The notes under the pieces: generated by a model
The model's database searches: none
The model's input: the letters and a program-made list of their open reading frames with translations, nothing else
Told to the model about the DNA's origin: nothing
Shown: positions 27,623 to 37,000 of the stretch, one piece after another
Numbering within the stretch: position 1 is the first letter of the stretch
How the letters are laid out: each line of letters starts with the position of its first letter
Source of the DNA: Methylosinus sp. H3A
GTDB lineage: Bacteria; Pseudomonadota; Alphaproteobacteria; Rhizobiales; Beijerinckiaceae
Length of the DNA stretch: 64,000 bases
Assembly (NCBI RefSeq): GCF_015709455.1
Contig: NZ_JADNQW010000005.1
Location: 2,844,501-2,908,500, forward strand
Direction: 5' to 3'
Translations under genes and position numbers: made by a program

Positions 27623-29068
27623 ATGCTCTTTTACGAACCGCTGTTCCTGTTCCTGTTCGCCCCCGCGGTCTATGGCCTCTATCTGCTCATTGGCGGCAAT
27701 CGCGGCGCGCGTCTCGGAGTCTTGCTCGCGGCGAGCCTTCTCTTCTACGCCTGGAGCGAGCCGCTCTTCGTCTTCGTCGTGCTCGCCTCCGCTTTCGCCG
27801 ACGTCTTCATCGCGCGCCGCATCGACGCGCTTCCGCCGGATGATAAAGCGCGCAAGCTCTGGCTCGCGCTCGGCGTCGCGGCCAATCTCGGCCTGCTCGT
27901 CTATTTCAAATATGCGGGCTTTCTCGTCGCCAATCTCGATGTCGTCCTGCGCGCGCTGACCATGCCGGGGCTGGCCATCGCCTCGATCGCTCTGCCGATC
28001 GGCGTCTCCTTCATCGTCTTCGAGAAGATCACCTTTCTCGTCGACGTGCATCGCGGCGTGACCAAGCCGGCGCAGAGCCTCTCGCTCTACGCCTTCTATG
28101 TGTTCTTCTTCCCCAAGCTGCTCGCCGGGCCGATCGTGAAATATCACGACATCGCCGAGCAATTGGCGCGTTTCCGCCATGCGACGAGCGAGGATTTCGC
28201 GCTAGGCTTCTCGCGCTTCATGCTCGGCGTCGGCAAGAAGCTGCTGCTCGCCGACACGCTCGCCGGCGGCGCCGATCTCGTCTTCTCGCAAGACGCCGCG
28301 CATATCGGCTTCCTCGACGCATGGGCGGGCGTGCTGTTCTTCACCTTCCAGATCTATTTCGATTTCTCCGGCTATTCCGACATGGCGATCGGCCTCGCGC
28401 GCATGTTCGGCTTTCGCCTGCAGGAGAATTTCGACATGCCCTATGTGGCGGCGAGCGTCACCGAATTCTGGCGCCGCTGGCACATGTCGCTCACCTCCTG
28501 GATTCGCGACTATCTCTACATTCCGCTCGGCGGCAATCGCCGCGGCGAATTGCGCATGCAGGTCAATCTCTGGCTGTGCTTCCTCGCCTCGGGCCTGTGG
28601 CACGGCGCCGCTTGGACCTATGTCGCCTGGGGCGCCTATAACGGCCTCTTCCTCGTGCTCGATCGTTTGTTCCTGCTCGATTGGCTGAAGCGCCGTCCGA
28701 TTTGGCTCGCCAATCTCCTCACCTTCTTCGTCGTGACGATCGGCTGGACGGTGTTTCGCGCCTCTTCGATGGAGCAGACGGGCGCGTTTCTCTTCGCCAT
28801 GGCGCGGCCCTTCGCCTCGGGCGCGGAGCCTATCGCTATTCCCGCCTATCATTTCACTGTGCTCGCCATCGCTGCGGCGATCTGCCTCGCGCAGCGGCTC
28901 TATCTCTCTTGCGGCGACAAGCTCTCCTGCGGCGACAAGCTCTTTTGGAGCCTTCTCGCGCAGCGTCACGCTTTCGCGCTCAACAGCGCTCTGGCGCTGC
29001 TCTTTGTCTGCGCCATCGGCAAGGGCCTCGCCGATCCGTTCAAGCCCTTCATCTATTTCCGGTTCTGA
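27623..29068 (+). CDS. MBOAT-family membrane O-acyltransferase (AlgI-like)
   Basis: Multi-pass inner-membrane protein (481 aa) that in AlgI relatives passes acetyl groups across the membrane for polymer O-acetylation. The start MLFYEPLFLFLFAPAVYGLY is typical. Conserved MBOAT blocks: FFPKLLAGPIVKYHDI, QIYFDFSGYSDMAIGLARMF, VTEFWRRWHMSLTSWIRDYL, YIPLGGNRRG, and the catalytic histidine in FLASGLWHGAAWTYVAWG. A six-residue unit LSCGDK is repeated in tandem near residues 428-439 (28904-28939). The next gene, three bases away, is an AlgJ-like partner. Confidence 0.93.
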   Translation: MLFYEPLFLFLFAPAVYGLYLLIGGNRGARLGVLLAASLLFYAWSEPLFVFVVLASAFADVFIARRIDALPPDDKARKLWLALGVAANLGLLVYFKYAGFLVANLDVVLRALTMPGLAIASIALPIGVSFIVFEKITFLVDVHRGVTKPAQSLSLYAFYVFFFPKLLAGPIVKYHDIAEQLARFRHATSEDFALGFSRFMLGVGKKLLLADTLAGGADLVFSQDAAHIGFLDAWAGVLFFTFQIYFDFSGYSDMAIGLARMFGFRLQENFDMPYVAASVTEFWRRWHMSLTSWIRDYLYIPLGGNRRGELRMQVNLWLCFLASGLWHGAAWTYVAWGAYNGLFLVLDRLFLLDWLKRRPIWLANLLTFFVVTIGWTVFRASSMEQTGAFLFAMARPFASGAEPIAIPAYHFTVLAIAAAICLAQRLYLSCGDKLSCGDKLFWSLLAQRHAFALNSALALLFVCAIGKGLADPFKPFIYFRF

Positions 29069-29071
29069 TCG

Positions 29072-30289
29072 ATGCGTCGCACGCTCCTGCATCGTCTGCC
29101 GATCTTCGCCGCCGCGGGCGGCGTCGTGTTTTTCTTTCTCGCGAGCTTATGGAATTACGCGGTCGAGCGCGATCATCCGAAATGGCGGCTGCGCAGCGCT
29201 CATCCGCTGGCCGGCGTCGCGCCGCCGGCGCCGACGCAGGTTTCGCTCGACGGAATTCTCTCCGGCGCGACGCAGAAGAGCTTTTCCGACAATCTCGCGC
29301 AATCGCTGCCGGTGTTTCCTTTCGCCGTGCGCGCGCGCAATCAGCTGCTCTATTCGCTGTTCGGCGTTTCCGGCGCGAGCGGCCTCGTCGTCGGGCGCGA
29401 CGAGCAATTGTTCGAGCGTTTCTATATCGACGAATTCTGTCGGCGCGGCGCGTCGCCGAGCGAGACGACGCTCGCGCGCTGGGCGCAGCGCGTCGCCGAG
29501 AGCGAGGCCGCCGCTCACGCGCGCGGAAAAGGCTTCGCCTATCTGATCTCGCCGTCCAAGGCGTCGCAATATCCGCAATATTTCCCCGCTGGCGCGAAAT
29601 GCCCGGCGCTGGCGCGCGGAACCGTCGACAAGCTCGGGCCCTATCGCGCGGCGCTCGACGCGCGCGGGCTTCGCTTTGTGGATGCGCCGGCTCTGCTCGA
29701 AGCGCGCAAGAAAGACTACGACATAGATTTCTTCCCGCGCGGCGGCACGCATTGGAATCTGCTCGGCGCCGCGCTGGCGACGCGCGAGGCGACGCGGCTC
29801 ATCGGCGAAGGGGCGGGGCTCGGCGCGTTCGATTTCGATTGGCGCCGCGGCGATGTGGCGGAGGGGACCGATCGCGATCTGCTCGATCTGCTCAATCTTC
29901 TATGGCCAGATCCGCATTATCCGGTCGCGACCATTCTCCGCGCGCCGGGGACGGAGGCGCATTGCGCGCGCGCGCCGCGGCTGCTCGCGCTCGGCGGCAG
30001 CTTCGTGCGCGAGATCATCGTCGCGCTGGCGCAGGCGCCGTGCCCGCCGCAGATCGATTATTGGTTCTCCATGCGTCTCGCCAATGATGATTTCGACCTC
30101 GTGCGCTATCACACGGAGCCCGGCGAGACCGGCAATGGCGAGCGGCGGCCGGCCGATCTCGCCGAGCTGCGCGCCAGCGCGCAAGAGGCCGACGCTATTT
30201 TGCTCGAGGAGAACGAGGCCAATATCGGCACGCTGAGCCAGGTGGAAAATCTCTGGCGCGCGCTGCATCCGGCCGAGGTCGCGAAATAG
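29072..30289 (+). CDS. AlgJ/AlgX-like periplasmic acyl-transfer protein
   Basis: 405-residue protein with an N-terminal membrane anchor (IFAAAGGVVFFFLASLWNYA). Like the SGNH-type AlgJ/AlgX proteins it has a GGTHWN catalytic motif (DFFPRGGTHWNLLGA) and a serine block LLALGGSFVREIIV. These would take acyl groups from the MBOAT partner and place them on an exported polymer. It starts three bases after the MBOAT stop, so the two are translated together. No polysaccharide synthesis genes are in the window, so the acceptor is unknown. Confidence 0.85.
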   Translation: MRRTLLHRLPIFAAAGGVVFFFLASLWNYAVERDHPKWRLRSAHPLAGVAPPAPTQVSLDGILSGATQKSFSDNLAQSLPVFPFAVRARNQLLYSLFGVSGASGLVVGRDEQLFERFYIDEFCRRGASPSETTLARWAQRVAESEAAAHARGKGFAYLISPSKASQYPQYFPAGAKCPALARGTVDKLGPYRAALDARGLRFVDAPALLEARKKDYDIDFFPRGGTHWNLLGAALATREATRLIGEGAGLGAFDFDWRRGDVAEGTDRDLLDLLNLLWPDPHYPVATILRAPGTEAHCARAPRLLALGGSFVREIIVALAQAPCPPQIDYWFSMRLANDDFDLVRYHTEPGETGNGERRPADLAELRASAQEADAILLEENEANIGTLSQVENLWRALHPAEVAK

Positions 30290-30293
30290 CGCT

Positions 30294-31124
30294 TCAGGCG
30301 GAAGCCGCGCGTCCGGCCATTCGCGCATATTCGCCAAAGACGATCTCGCGGCCATAGGCGCGCTCCAATCGCCGCACGGTGAAATGGCCGCGCGCCAGCG
30401 ATTGGAAATGCCGCGTGAAGGCGACATTGACGGCCGCGCCGCCGAAAGCGCCGAGGATCGGCGCGGCCTGCGCCGCCGCCTTTTGCGACACGACGACGCC
30501 GAAGCGCGTCGAGAGCAGCGCGACGAGCCGCACGAGCACGGGCGCCGTCTCGTCGGCGACGGCGGTCGCCGCCACATAGCGCGCGGCGTCGCTCACCGAT
30601 TTGGCGAGCAGGCCGCGAATGGCGAGATAGCCGCCCTCGAGAATATTGCCTTCCTCCGCATGGCCGCCGAGCGCGAAGACCTGAAGGCAGGCGAGCGTCG
30701 CCTCCGGATCGGCGAGGTCTTCGCCTTCGCGGTGGGCGATGTCGGCGATCGAGCGCAGCATGATGACGGTGGAGACGGGCAGCTCGATCGGCAGGCTGGC
30801 GAGACCGATGGCGCCGCCGATAGCGCCGCTCACCGCCGCGAGGCGCAGATGCAGGCGTGTCGCGTCGCGCGCCGGCCCGGCGCGGTCGAGGCTCGAAATG
30901 GCGACGCGCAGCGCCGAGGCGAGGCCGCGGCGGGCCGCGCTCGCGGCGACCTCTTGCAGCGCCGTTGGAATCATGCGGCCGGCGAAGCCGATCTGCCGCC
31001 CGGCGAGCGTGGTGAGTTTTTCTGCGAAGCTCTCGCGCTCCAATATCTCGACCGCCGCCTGCAGAGCGGCGCGGTCGGCCTCGGTCATCGACCGCTCTAT
31101 CGCGACGGGAAGTGCTTGCGACAC
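30294..31124 (-). CDS. EcsC-family protein
   Basis: 276-residue protein of the EcsC family, unknown in mechanism though linked to an ABC transporter in Bacillus. Family-typical hydrophobic helical segment: AIGLASLPIELPVSTVIMLR, SIADIAHREGEDLADPEATL, LQVFALGG. The GTG at 31124 is chosen because AGGAAG lies seven bases upstream; an ATG at 31088 is the alternative. It converges with the acyltransfer pair and diverges from the DUF992 gene. Confidence 0.8.
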   Translation of the reverse strand: MSQALPVAIERSMTEADRAALQAAVEILERESFAEKLTTLAGRQIGFAGRMIPTALQEVAASAARRGLASALRVAISSLDRAGPARDATRLHLRLAAVSGAIGGAIGLASLPIELPVSTVIMLRSIADIAHREGEDLADPEATLACLQVFALGGHAEEGNILEGGYLAIRGLLAKSVSDAARYVAATAVADETAPVLVRLVALLSTRFGVVVSQKAAAQAAPILGAFGGAAVNVAFTRHFQSLARGHFTVRRLERAYGREIVFGEYARMAGRAASA

Positions 31125-31209
31125 GCTCGTTCTTCCTCTTCCATCGCCCTCGCCCCGGCCGATAAGATCGGATGAACGGGCCCGCGCCGCAAGGGCGAGC
31201 ACGGGCTTG

Positions 31210-31349
31210 TCGAGTGGCGGGCGGGCCTTGTCGAGTGGGGGCCTGTGCGCCGGAGCACGTTCATCCGGCGCGCGCGGCGATTATGTGAAGGTGAAGCACA
31301 AGACGGGCTTTCGAAAGCCGCGCGGCCTCCCATCGAGTGGCGGGCGAGC
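31210..31349. repeat. Three copies of a TCGAGTGGCGGGCG-type motif
   Basis: In the gap between the divergent EcsC and DUF992 genes, tcgagtggcgggcgggc (31210-31226) recurs as tcgagtggcgggcgagc (31333-31349), with a shorter tcgagtggggg (31231-31241) between. They could be binding sites for a regulator or a local duplication. Confidence 0.55.
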
Positions 31350-31368
31350 GGGGAACTGGGAGGTAGCT

Positions 31369-31950
31369 ATGACCAATTATCTGAAGTCTCTGTTTCGCGT
31401 GGCGGCGGCGCCGGTCGGCGTCGCGGCGCTTCTGGCGGCGCTCGCGCCGGTCTCCGCCTCGGCGCATGGCCGGGCCGGCGTGCTGGAGTGCAAGCTCTCC
31501 GGCGACAAGGTCGCGATCGTTGTCGAGGAGCGGACGGTCGATTGCCTGTTCGAGGATGAGAGCGGCGCGCCGCCGGTCCATTATGTCGGCAGCGTCACCA
31601 ATGTCGGCGCGGTGATCGGCGTCGGCGGCCCGGGCGAGCTCGCCTGGGGCGTGGTGGCGGCGAGCGGCGCCGCGGGTCCGGGGGCGCTGGCCGGCGACTA
31701 TATCGGCGCGCATGGCTCCTTCGCGCTCGGCGTCGGCGGCGGCGGCTCGGTCCTGGTCGGCGGCTCCAATGACACTGTGACGCTGCAGCCGATTTCGGTC
31801 GAGGCGAATACTGGCCTCATCCTCTCCGCCGGCGTCGGCCATCTCAGCCTGCGCTACGCGCCGGAGCCGGTCGTCGGTCGCCACGGCCGCCATCACGGCC
31901 GTTTCTGCCATCGGCATCATCACCACCACCATCACCACCATCATCATTGA
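31369..31950 (+). CDS. Exported DUF992 protein with a C-terminal histidine tail
   Basis: 193 residues. A signal peptide (VGVAALLAALAPVSASAHG) is followed by the DUF992 domain: AGVLECKLSGDKVAIVV, VHYVGSVTNVGAVIGVGG, SVLVGGSNDTVTLQPISV, NTGLILSAGVGHLSLRY. The two cysteines (LECKL and VDCLF) may pair. The family is periplasmic and of unknown role. Odd feature: the protein ends with GRHGRHHGRF, then CHR, then eleven histidines, which should bind transition metals. AGGTAGC lies before the ATG. Confidence 0.9.
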   Translation: MTNYLKSLFRVAAAPVGVAALLAALAPVSASAHGRAGVLECKLSGDKVAIVVEERTVDCLFEDESGAPPVHYVGSVTNVGAVIGVGGPGELAWGVVAASGAAGPGALAGDYIGAHGSFALGVGGGGSVLVGGSNDTVTLQPISVEANTGLILSAGVGHLSLRYAPEPVVGRHGRHHGRFCHRHHHHHHHHHHH

Positions 31951-31986
31951 GGGTGAGGCGGAGCGGCGTGGGCGCCCCTTGGGCGC

Positions 31987-32715
31987 TCACGCGAAATCGA
32001 TGACGCTGTCGGTGGGGAAATCGTAGAGCTTGCCGGTCTCGGCCCAGTCCGGCTGGCACAGAGCGACGAGCTTGGGGGCCAAATCCTCCGGCGTGCGCAG
32101 CGTCTCCGGATCTTCGCCGGGCATAGCGGCGGCGCGCATCTGCGTGCGCAGCGGGCCGGGATTGGCGAGCATCACCTTCACTCGGCTCGTGTTCTGCGTC
32201 TCGGCCGCATAGGTGCGTCCGAGCGCGTTCAGCGCCGCTTTGGTGACGGCGTAGGGGCCCCAATAGGGCTTGATGCGATGCGCCGCGCCGGAGGTGACGA
32301 ACACCGCCCGCCCGGCGTCAGAGGCGCGCAGCAGAACGTCCATCGCGCGAATGAGCCGCCAATTGGCGGTGACATTCACATCGAAGATACGGCTCCATTG
32401 CGGCGGATCGACATGGGGCAGGGGCGTGAGCGGGCCGAGCAGGCCGGCGTTGCCGACGAGAATGTCGAGCTTCTTCCAACGTTCGTGGATGCAGGCGCCG
32501 AGCCGATCGATATTGTCGAATTCGGTGACGTCGAGCGGCACGATCGTCGCCTCGCCGCCGAAGCCGACGATCTCGTCATAGAGAAATTCGAGCGGGCCTT
32601 GCCCGCGCGCCAGCGCGACGACATGCGCGCCCTCGCGCGCGAGAGCGACGGCGAGCGCACGGCCTATGCCGCGCGAGGCGCCGGTGACGAGGGCGACGCG
32701 GCCTTCCAGAGTCAT
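31987..32715 (-). CDS. Short-chain dehydrogenase/reductase
   Basis: 242-residue NAD(P)-dependent oxidoreductase. The cofactor motif is GASRGIGRALAVALAR (TGxxxGIG type) and the catalytic YxxxK is in WGPYAVTKAALNALG; the NAG motif is VGNAGLLGP. Substrate unknown. Its ATG overlaps the stop of the Uma2 gene by four bases, so they are co-translated. The closest functional resemblance is to general SDRs of the YciK kind. Confidence 0.9.
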   Translation of the reverse strand: MTLEGRVALVTGASRGIGRALAVALAREGAHVVALARGQGPLEFLYDEIVGFGGEATIVPLDVTEFDNIDRLGACIHERWKKLDILVGNAGLLGPLTPLPHVDPPQWSRIFDVNVTANWRLIRAMDVLLRASDAGRAVFVTSGAAHRIKPYWGPYAVTKAALNALGRTYAAETQNTSRVKVMLANPGPLRTQMRAAAMPGEDPETLRTPEDLAPKLVALCQPDWAETGKLYDFPTDSVIDFA

Positions 32716-33263
32716 GCGAAAATATCCTTCAGCGCGAGGTCGAAGCCCGGCGGGTCGAGCCGGATCGACCCTTCGGTCACGGTCTCTCGTCGGAAAATCG
32801 ACTCGGCGTCGCGCCGGCAATGCAGCACGGCGCGGCGGGCGAGATCGACGACGAGATAATGGGCGAGGCTTCCCACACGGAAATAGTCCGTGAGCTTCAC
32901 GCTCTCGCTATTCGTGTCGGAGGGCGGCCAAAGCAGCTCGACGATGACGATGGGGGCAGGGGCGAGCATCTCTTCCGTGGCGATGGGGTCGCCGCAATTC
33001 ACCAGAATGTCGGGCTCATAGACCGTATGCGCATCCACCGCGACGCCGAGGCCGCCGACATAGGCCTCGCAGGGCGCCCCGGCGCGCGCCAAAGCTTCGG
33101 CGACGGCGCGCCATATCTTGCCCTTCGCGGTCACCTGTTCCGGCCGCTCGCGCGGCATGGCGACGATCTCGCCATTGGCGAGCTCGTAGCGGCCTTCGTC
33201 GTGCCGCTCCGACCAGGCGAGGAATTCCGGGATCGTCATGAGCTTGCCGGCGGGCGCTGTCAT
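32712..33263 (-). CDS. Uma2-family (DUF820) putative endonuclease
   Basis: 183 residues of the Uma2 family, which has a restriction-endonuclease-like fold. Typical pieces: MTIPEFLAWSERHDEGRYEL, ANGEIVAMPRE, YEPDILVNCGDP, PIVIVELLWPPS, and DYFRVGSLAHYLVVDLARR. The active-site acids are plausible in EPDILV and VIVELL. Biological role is unknown. Overlap with the SDR gene and six bases to the DUF938 gene place it in a three-gene unit. Confidence 0.88.
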   Translation of the reverse strand: MTAPAGKLMTIPEFLAWSERHDEGRYELANGEIVAMPRERPEQVTAKGKIWRAVAEALARAGAPCEAYVGGLGVAVDAHTVYEPDILVNCGDPIATEEMLAPAPIVIVELLWPPSDTNSESVKLTDYFRVGSLAHYLVVDLARRAVLHCRRDAESIFRRETVTEGSIRLDPPGFDLALKDIFA

Positions 33264-33269
33264 GAGCGC

Positions 33270-33893
33270 CTATCTAGCACGGCGCAGGCGAAACACGAGG
33301 GTCAGATTATTGGCCGGCATCTCGACGATGCGCGGCTCGGAAAATCCGTTCTTCTGCGCGCAGGCGACGACCGCCTCTATGTCGCGCACGCCCCATGCAG
33401 GATTGCTCGCGCGCAGGCTCGCGTCAAATTCCTCATTGCTCGGCGCCGTATGGACGCCGCCGCGCTTATAGGGGCCGTAGAGGCACACCGGCGCGCCATC
33501 GGGGAGCATTGCCGCCGCCGTCGCGAACAGGCTCTCCGTCGACTGCCATGGCGAGATATGGATCATGTTGACGCAGAGAATGGCGTCCGCCTTTTCGACG
33601 GGCCAGGGCGTCTGCGTCGCATCGAGCGCGAGCGGCGCGCGCAGATTGGGAAGGCCCATCGCCGCGACCCAGGCGGCGACGCTCTCCCGCGCTCTTTCGT
33701 CGCGGTCTGTCGGCTGGAAGACGAGGCCCGGCAGATTGGTGGCGAAATGCACGGAATGCTCGCCCGTGCCGCTGGCGATCTCGAGCACGAGCCCTTCCGC
33801 TGGCAACTCCTCGCGCAGCACATCGAGAATCGGGCCGCGATTGCGCTCGGCGGCAGGGGCGTAGAGGCGGTTGTCGTCGGCTGCGGGCGTCAT
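33270..33893 (-). CDS. DUF938 SAM-dependent methyltransferase-like protein
   Basis: 207-residue class I methyltransferase fold. Start region RLYAPAAERNRGPILDVL and the SAM motif LVLEIASGTGEHSVHFA are the DUF938 signature; later ILCVNMIHISPWQSTESLF and VCLYGPYKRGGVHTAPSNE. Acceptor unknown. First gene of the run DUF938-Uma2-SDR on the minus strand. Confidence 0.9.
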   Translation of the reverse strand: MTPAADDNRLYAPAAERNRGPILDVLREELPAEGLVLEIASGTGEHSVHFATNLPGLVFQPTDRDERARESVAAWVAAMGLPNLRAPLALDATQTPWPVEKADAILCVNMIHISPWQSTESLFATAAAMLPDGAPVCLYGPYKRGGVHTAPSNEEFDASLRASNPAWGVRDIEAVVACAQKNGFSEPRIVEMPANNLTLVFRLRRAR

Positions 33894-34032
33894 GCGGGCT
33901 CATTCCTCGGGCTACGTCCAAGCAAGAGAGAGGCCGTCGCGATCGTCGCGCCGAGGCTCGCGACGTCATCAAGCATACATGTTGCCGAAATAGTTGCGAA
34001 AAACGAATAGCCGAGCTTCAGGAGCCCCCGGC

Positions 34033-37000
34033 ATGAACAATCGTTTCTTCGCGTCGATGGCGCTGGTCGGCGCCGTCGGGTTTTCGGCCGCGAGCGCTCG
34101 GGCGCAGACCGCGACGAATATCGACAACGCCAATCTGCTGTCGGGATTCAGCCTGCTCGGCAATACGCCCGCCGGCGTCACCGTGCTGAACCAAAATCTC
34201 GCCACGGCGATCGCCATCAACAATAATTCGTCCGCCGCGGTGCGCGCGCAGGCGATCTCCGACAATACGATCGCGGCGCTCGTCGGCTCGCTGCAGAATG
34301 GCGCGAGCGTGGCGGATGGCCTCGGCTCCAATCTCTTCGCCGTTTTCGCGACCAAGAACAGCGTCGCCGCCAATTTCACCGCCACCAGCCTCTCGACGAA
34401 CTTCTCCAGCCTGTTCACCCAGATCAACACGCTGATCACCGCGAGCGATTCCGCCTTCACCAAGAATTTCTTCGCCAATGGCAGCACGGATGGCAATCCG
34501 GCGCATCAGGCGGTCGGCGTCTCGCTGCCCGCGGGCGGCCAATTCAACGTCTATGACAAGGCCTATAATCCGCCGCCGGCCAACGCCAATACGGTCGGCG
34601 ACAGCCGGCCGGCGCAGGTCGCGCCGAGCCAGATTCAGACTTTCGTCGCCAACGATTATTTCGGCGTCAGCACGAATTCCGCCACGGCCATCATCCCGAC
34701 ACTGAAGAGCAACGCCTCCTTCCCGAGCGGCCATTCGACCTATGGCTTCACATCGAGCCTGCTGCTCGCGATAATGGTTCCCGAGCGCTTTCAGCAGCTC
34801 ATCACGCGCGGCGCCGAATTCGGCAACAGCCGCATCGTGCTCGGCGCGCATTATCCGCTCGATGTCATCGGCGCGCGCATCCAGACCTATTATGATCTGG
34901 TGCAGATATTGAATGGCAGCTCGAAATACGAAAATCAGACGCTGCCCGGCCTGCTCGGCGGGACCATCACCACGACCAGCGATTTCCCCGCGCTCTTTGC
35001 CGCCGCGCAGAACGACCTTCGCACGCTGCTGAGCACATGTTCCGGTGGGATCGCCGCCTGCGCGACGACATCGGCGACGGATCGCTTCAGCAATCTTTCG
35101 ACGGATAAGGCCAATTTCACCTATTGGCTGACCTATGGTCTCGCGCCTGTCGGCCCCACCAATCTCGCGCCAGTCGTGCCCGTCGGCGCCGAAGTCCTGA
35201 TCGCGAGCCGCTTTCCCTATCTCACCACGGCGCAGCTGCGCGACGTGCTGGCGACGACGGAACTGGCGTCCGGCCAGCCGCTCGACGACGGCACGGGCTA
35301 TGCGCGGCTCAATCTCTTCGCCGCCGCGGACGGCTATGGCGCCTTCAACTCGCAGGTCTCCATCGCGATGAACGCCTCGCTGGGCGGCTTCAATGCGAAG
35401 GACTCCTGGAACAATGACATTTCCGGCGCGGGCGGCCTCACTCTGAACGGCACGGGCCGGCTGACGCTCACCGGAACGGACACCTACACCGGCCCGACCA
35501 TCGTCAATGGCGGCACGCTCGAGATCGCGGGCTCGATCGTCTCGGCGAGCACGGTGAATGCGGGCGGCGCGCTCGCCGGCGCCGGAACGGTCGGCAATGT
35601 GACGGTGAATTCGGGCGGAACGCTCGCGCCTGGCGCGGTCGACACGATCGGGACATTGACCGTCAAAGGCGCGCTCGCCTTCCAGTCCGGCTCGATCTAT
35701 TCGGTGCGAGCGACGCCTTTCGTCGCGGATCGGACCAATGTCACCGGAACAGCTTCGCTCAATGGCTCGGTGAGCGTCAACGCCGGCTCCGGCCTCTATC
35801 TGCCGAGCACCTCCTATACGATCCTCAATGCGCAGGGCGGCGTGTCGGGGAGCTTCTCCGGCGCCTCGACCAATCTGGCGTTTCTCACGCCCTGGCTCGG
35901 CTATGACGCGAACAATGTCTATCTGACCTTGAATCGCAATGATCTCGCCTTCGGCGCGGTCGCGGCCAACGCCAATCAGCGCGCTGTCGCCAATGCGCTG
36001 ACGGCGGCGAGCAAGGGCTCATATGGCGCGCCGGGCGCGAGCCTCTTCAACACGCTCTATCTGCAGACGGCGCAGGGCGCGCAATCGACCTTCGACACGC
36101 TGAGCGGCGCCGGCCTCGCGGGCGCGCAATCGACGGCGATCCATATCGGCGCATTGGCGAGCTCGGCGATCGCCGATCAGGCGGCCTTCTGGCGCTCCGG
36201 CGAGACCAGCGACGTCACCGGAATCACCTCGCGCGAGAGCATCTCCGGCGCGCTCAATTACACGCGGCTCGAATCGCGCAAGGGCCCGATCGTCACCAAG
36301 GCGCCGCCGGTCTTCACCCGCACATGGCGCGCCTGGGGCTCCTTCTTCGGCGGCGCCGTCGATATCTCGTCCGACGCCGATCTCGGCTCGCCGTCGGCCA
36401 AGGCCAATTACTACGGTGGGATCATCGGCCTCGATTATCAGATCGATCCCGATTGGCTGGTCGGCGTCGCGGCGGGCGGCAGCTCGTCGAGCTTCGGCGT
36501 CGCGTCGCAGCAGACGACGGGCGACATCACCGCTTTCCACGGCGGCCTCTATACGAGCCGTCGCTTCGGCCACTCCTATGTCGAATTGAGCGAGACTTTC
36601 AGCGTCTTCCAGAATTCGACGACGCGCACGGCGGGCGGCTTCGGCTTCCTGCCCTATGACAAGCTCACCGCGGATTTCTCCTCGCGCGAATATCGCACGC
36701 GCGGCGAGATCGGCCATGGCTATGACATAGGCCGCGTGAAGCTGACGCCCTTCGCGGCGGCCGAGGTCGCCTTCTACGAATCCGACGCCTTCACCGAGAA
36801 GGGCCTCAATCCGGCGAGCCCGCTGGCGCTGACGAACAAGGGCCAGTCCACGACCTCGCTGCCGACCTTCCTCGGCCTGCGCTTCTCCGACAGCTTCCGT
36901 CTCGACAATGGCTGGCGCGTCATGCCCACGGGCAGCGTCGCCTGGGTACACGAGTTCTTCCCGCAGCGACGTCTCGCCAATGCGCTGGTCGCGCTGCCGG

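Noticed and set aside
28904..28939. CRISPR-like direct repeat
   Set aside because: Only two adjacent units with no spacers, inside a coding region; it is a tandem duplication.
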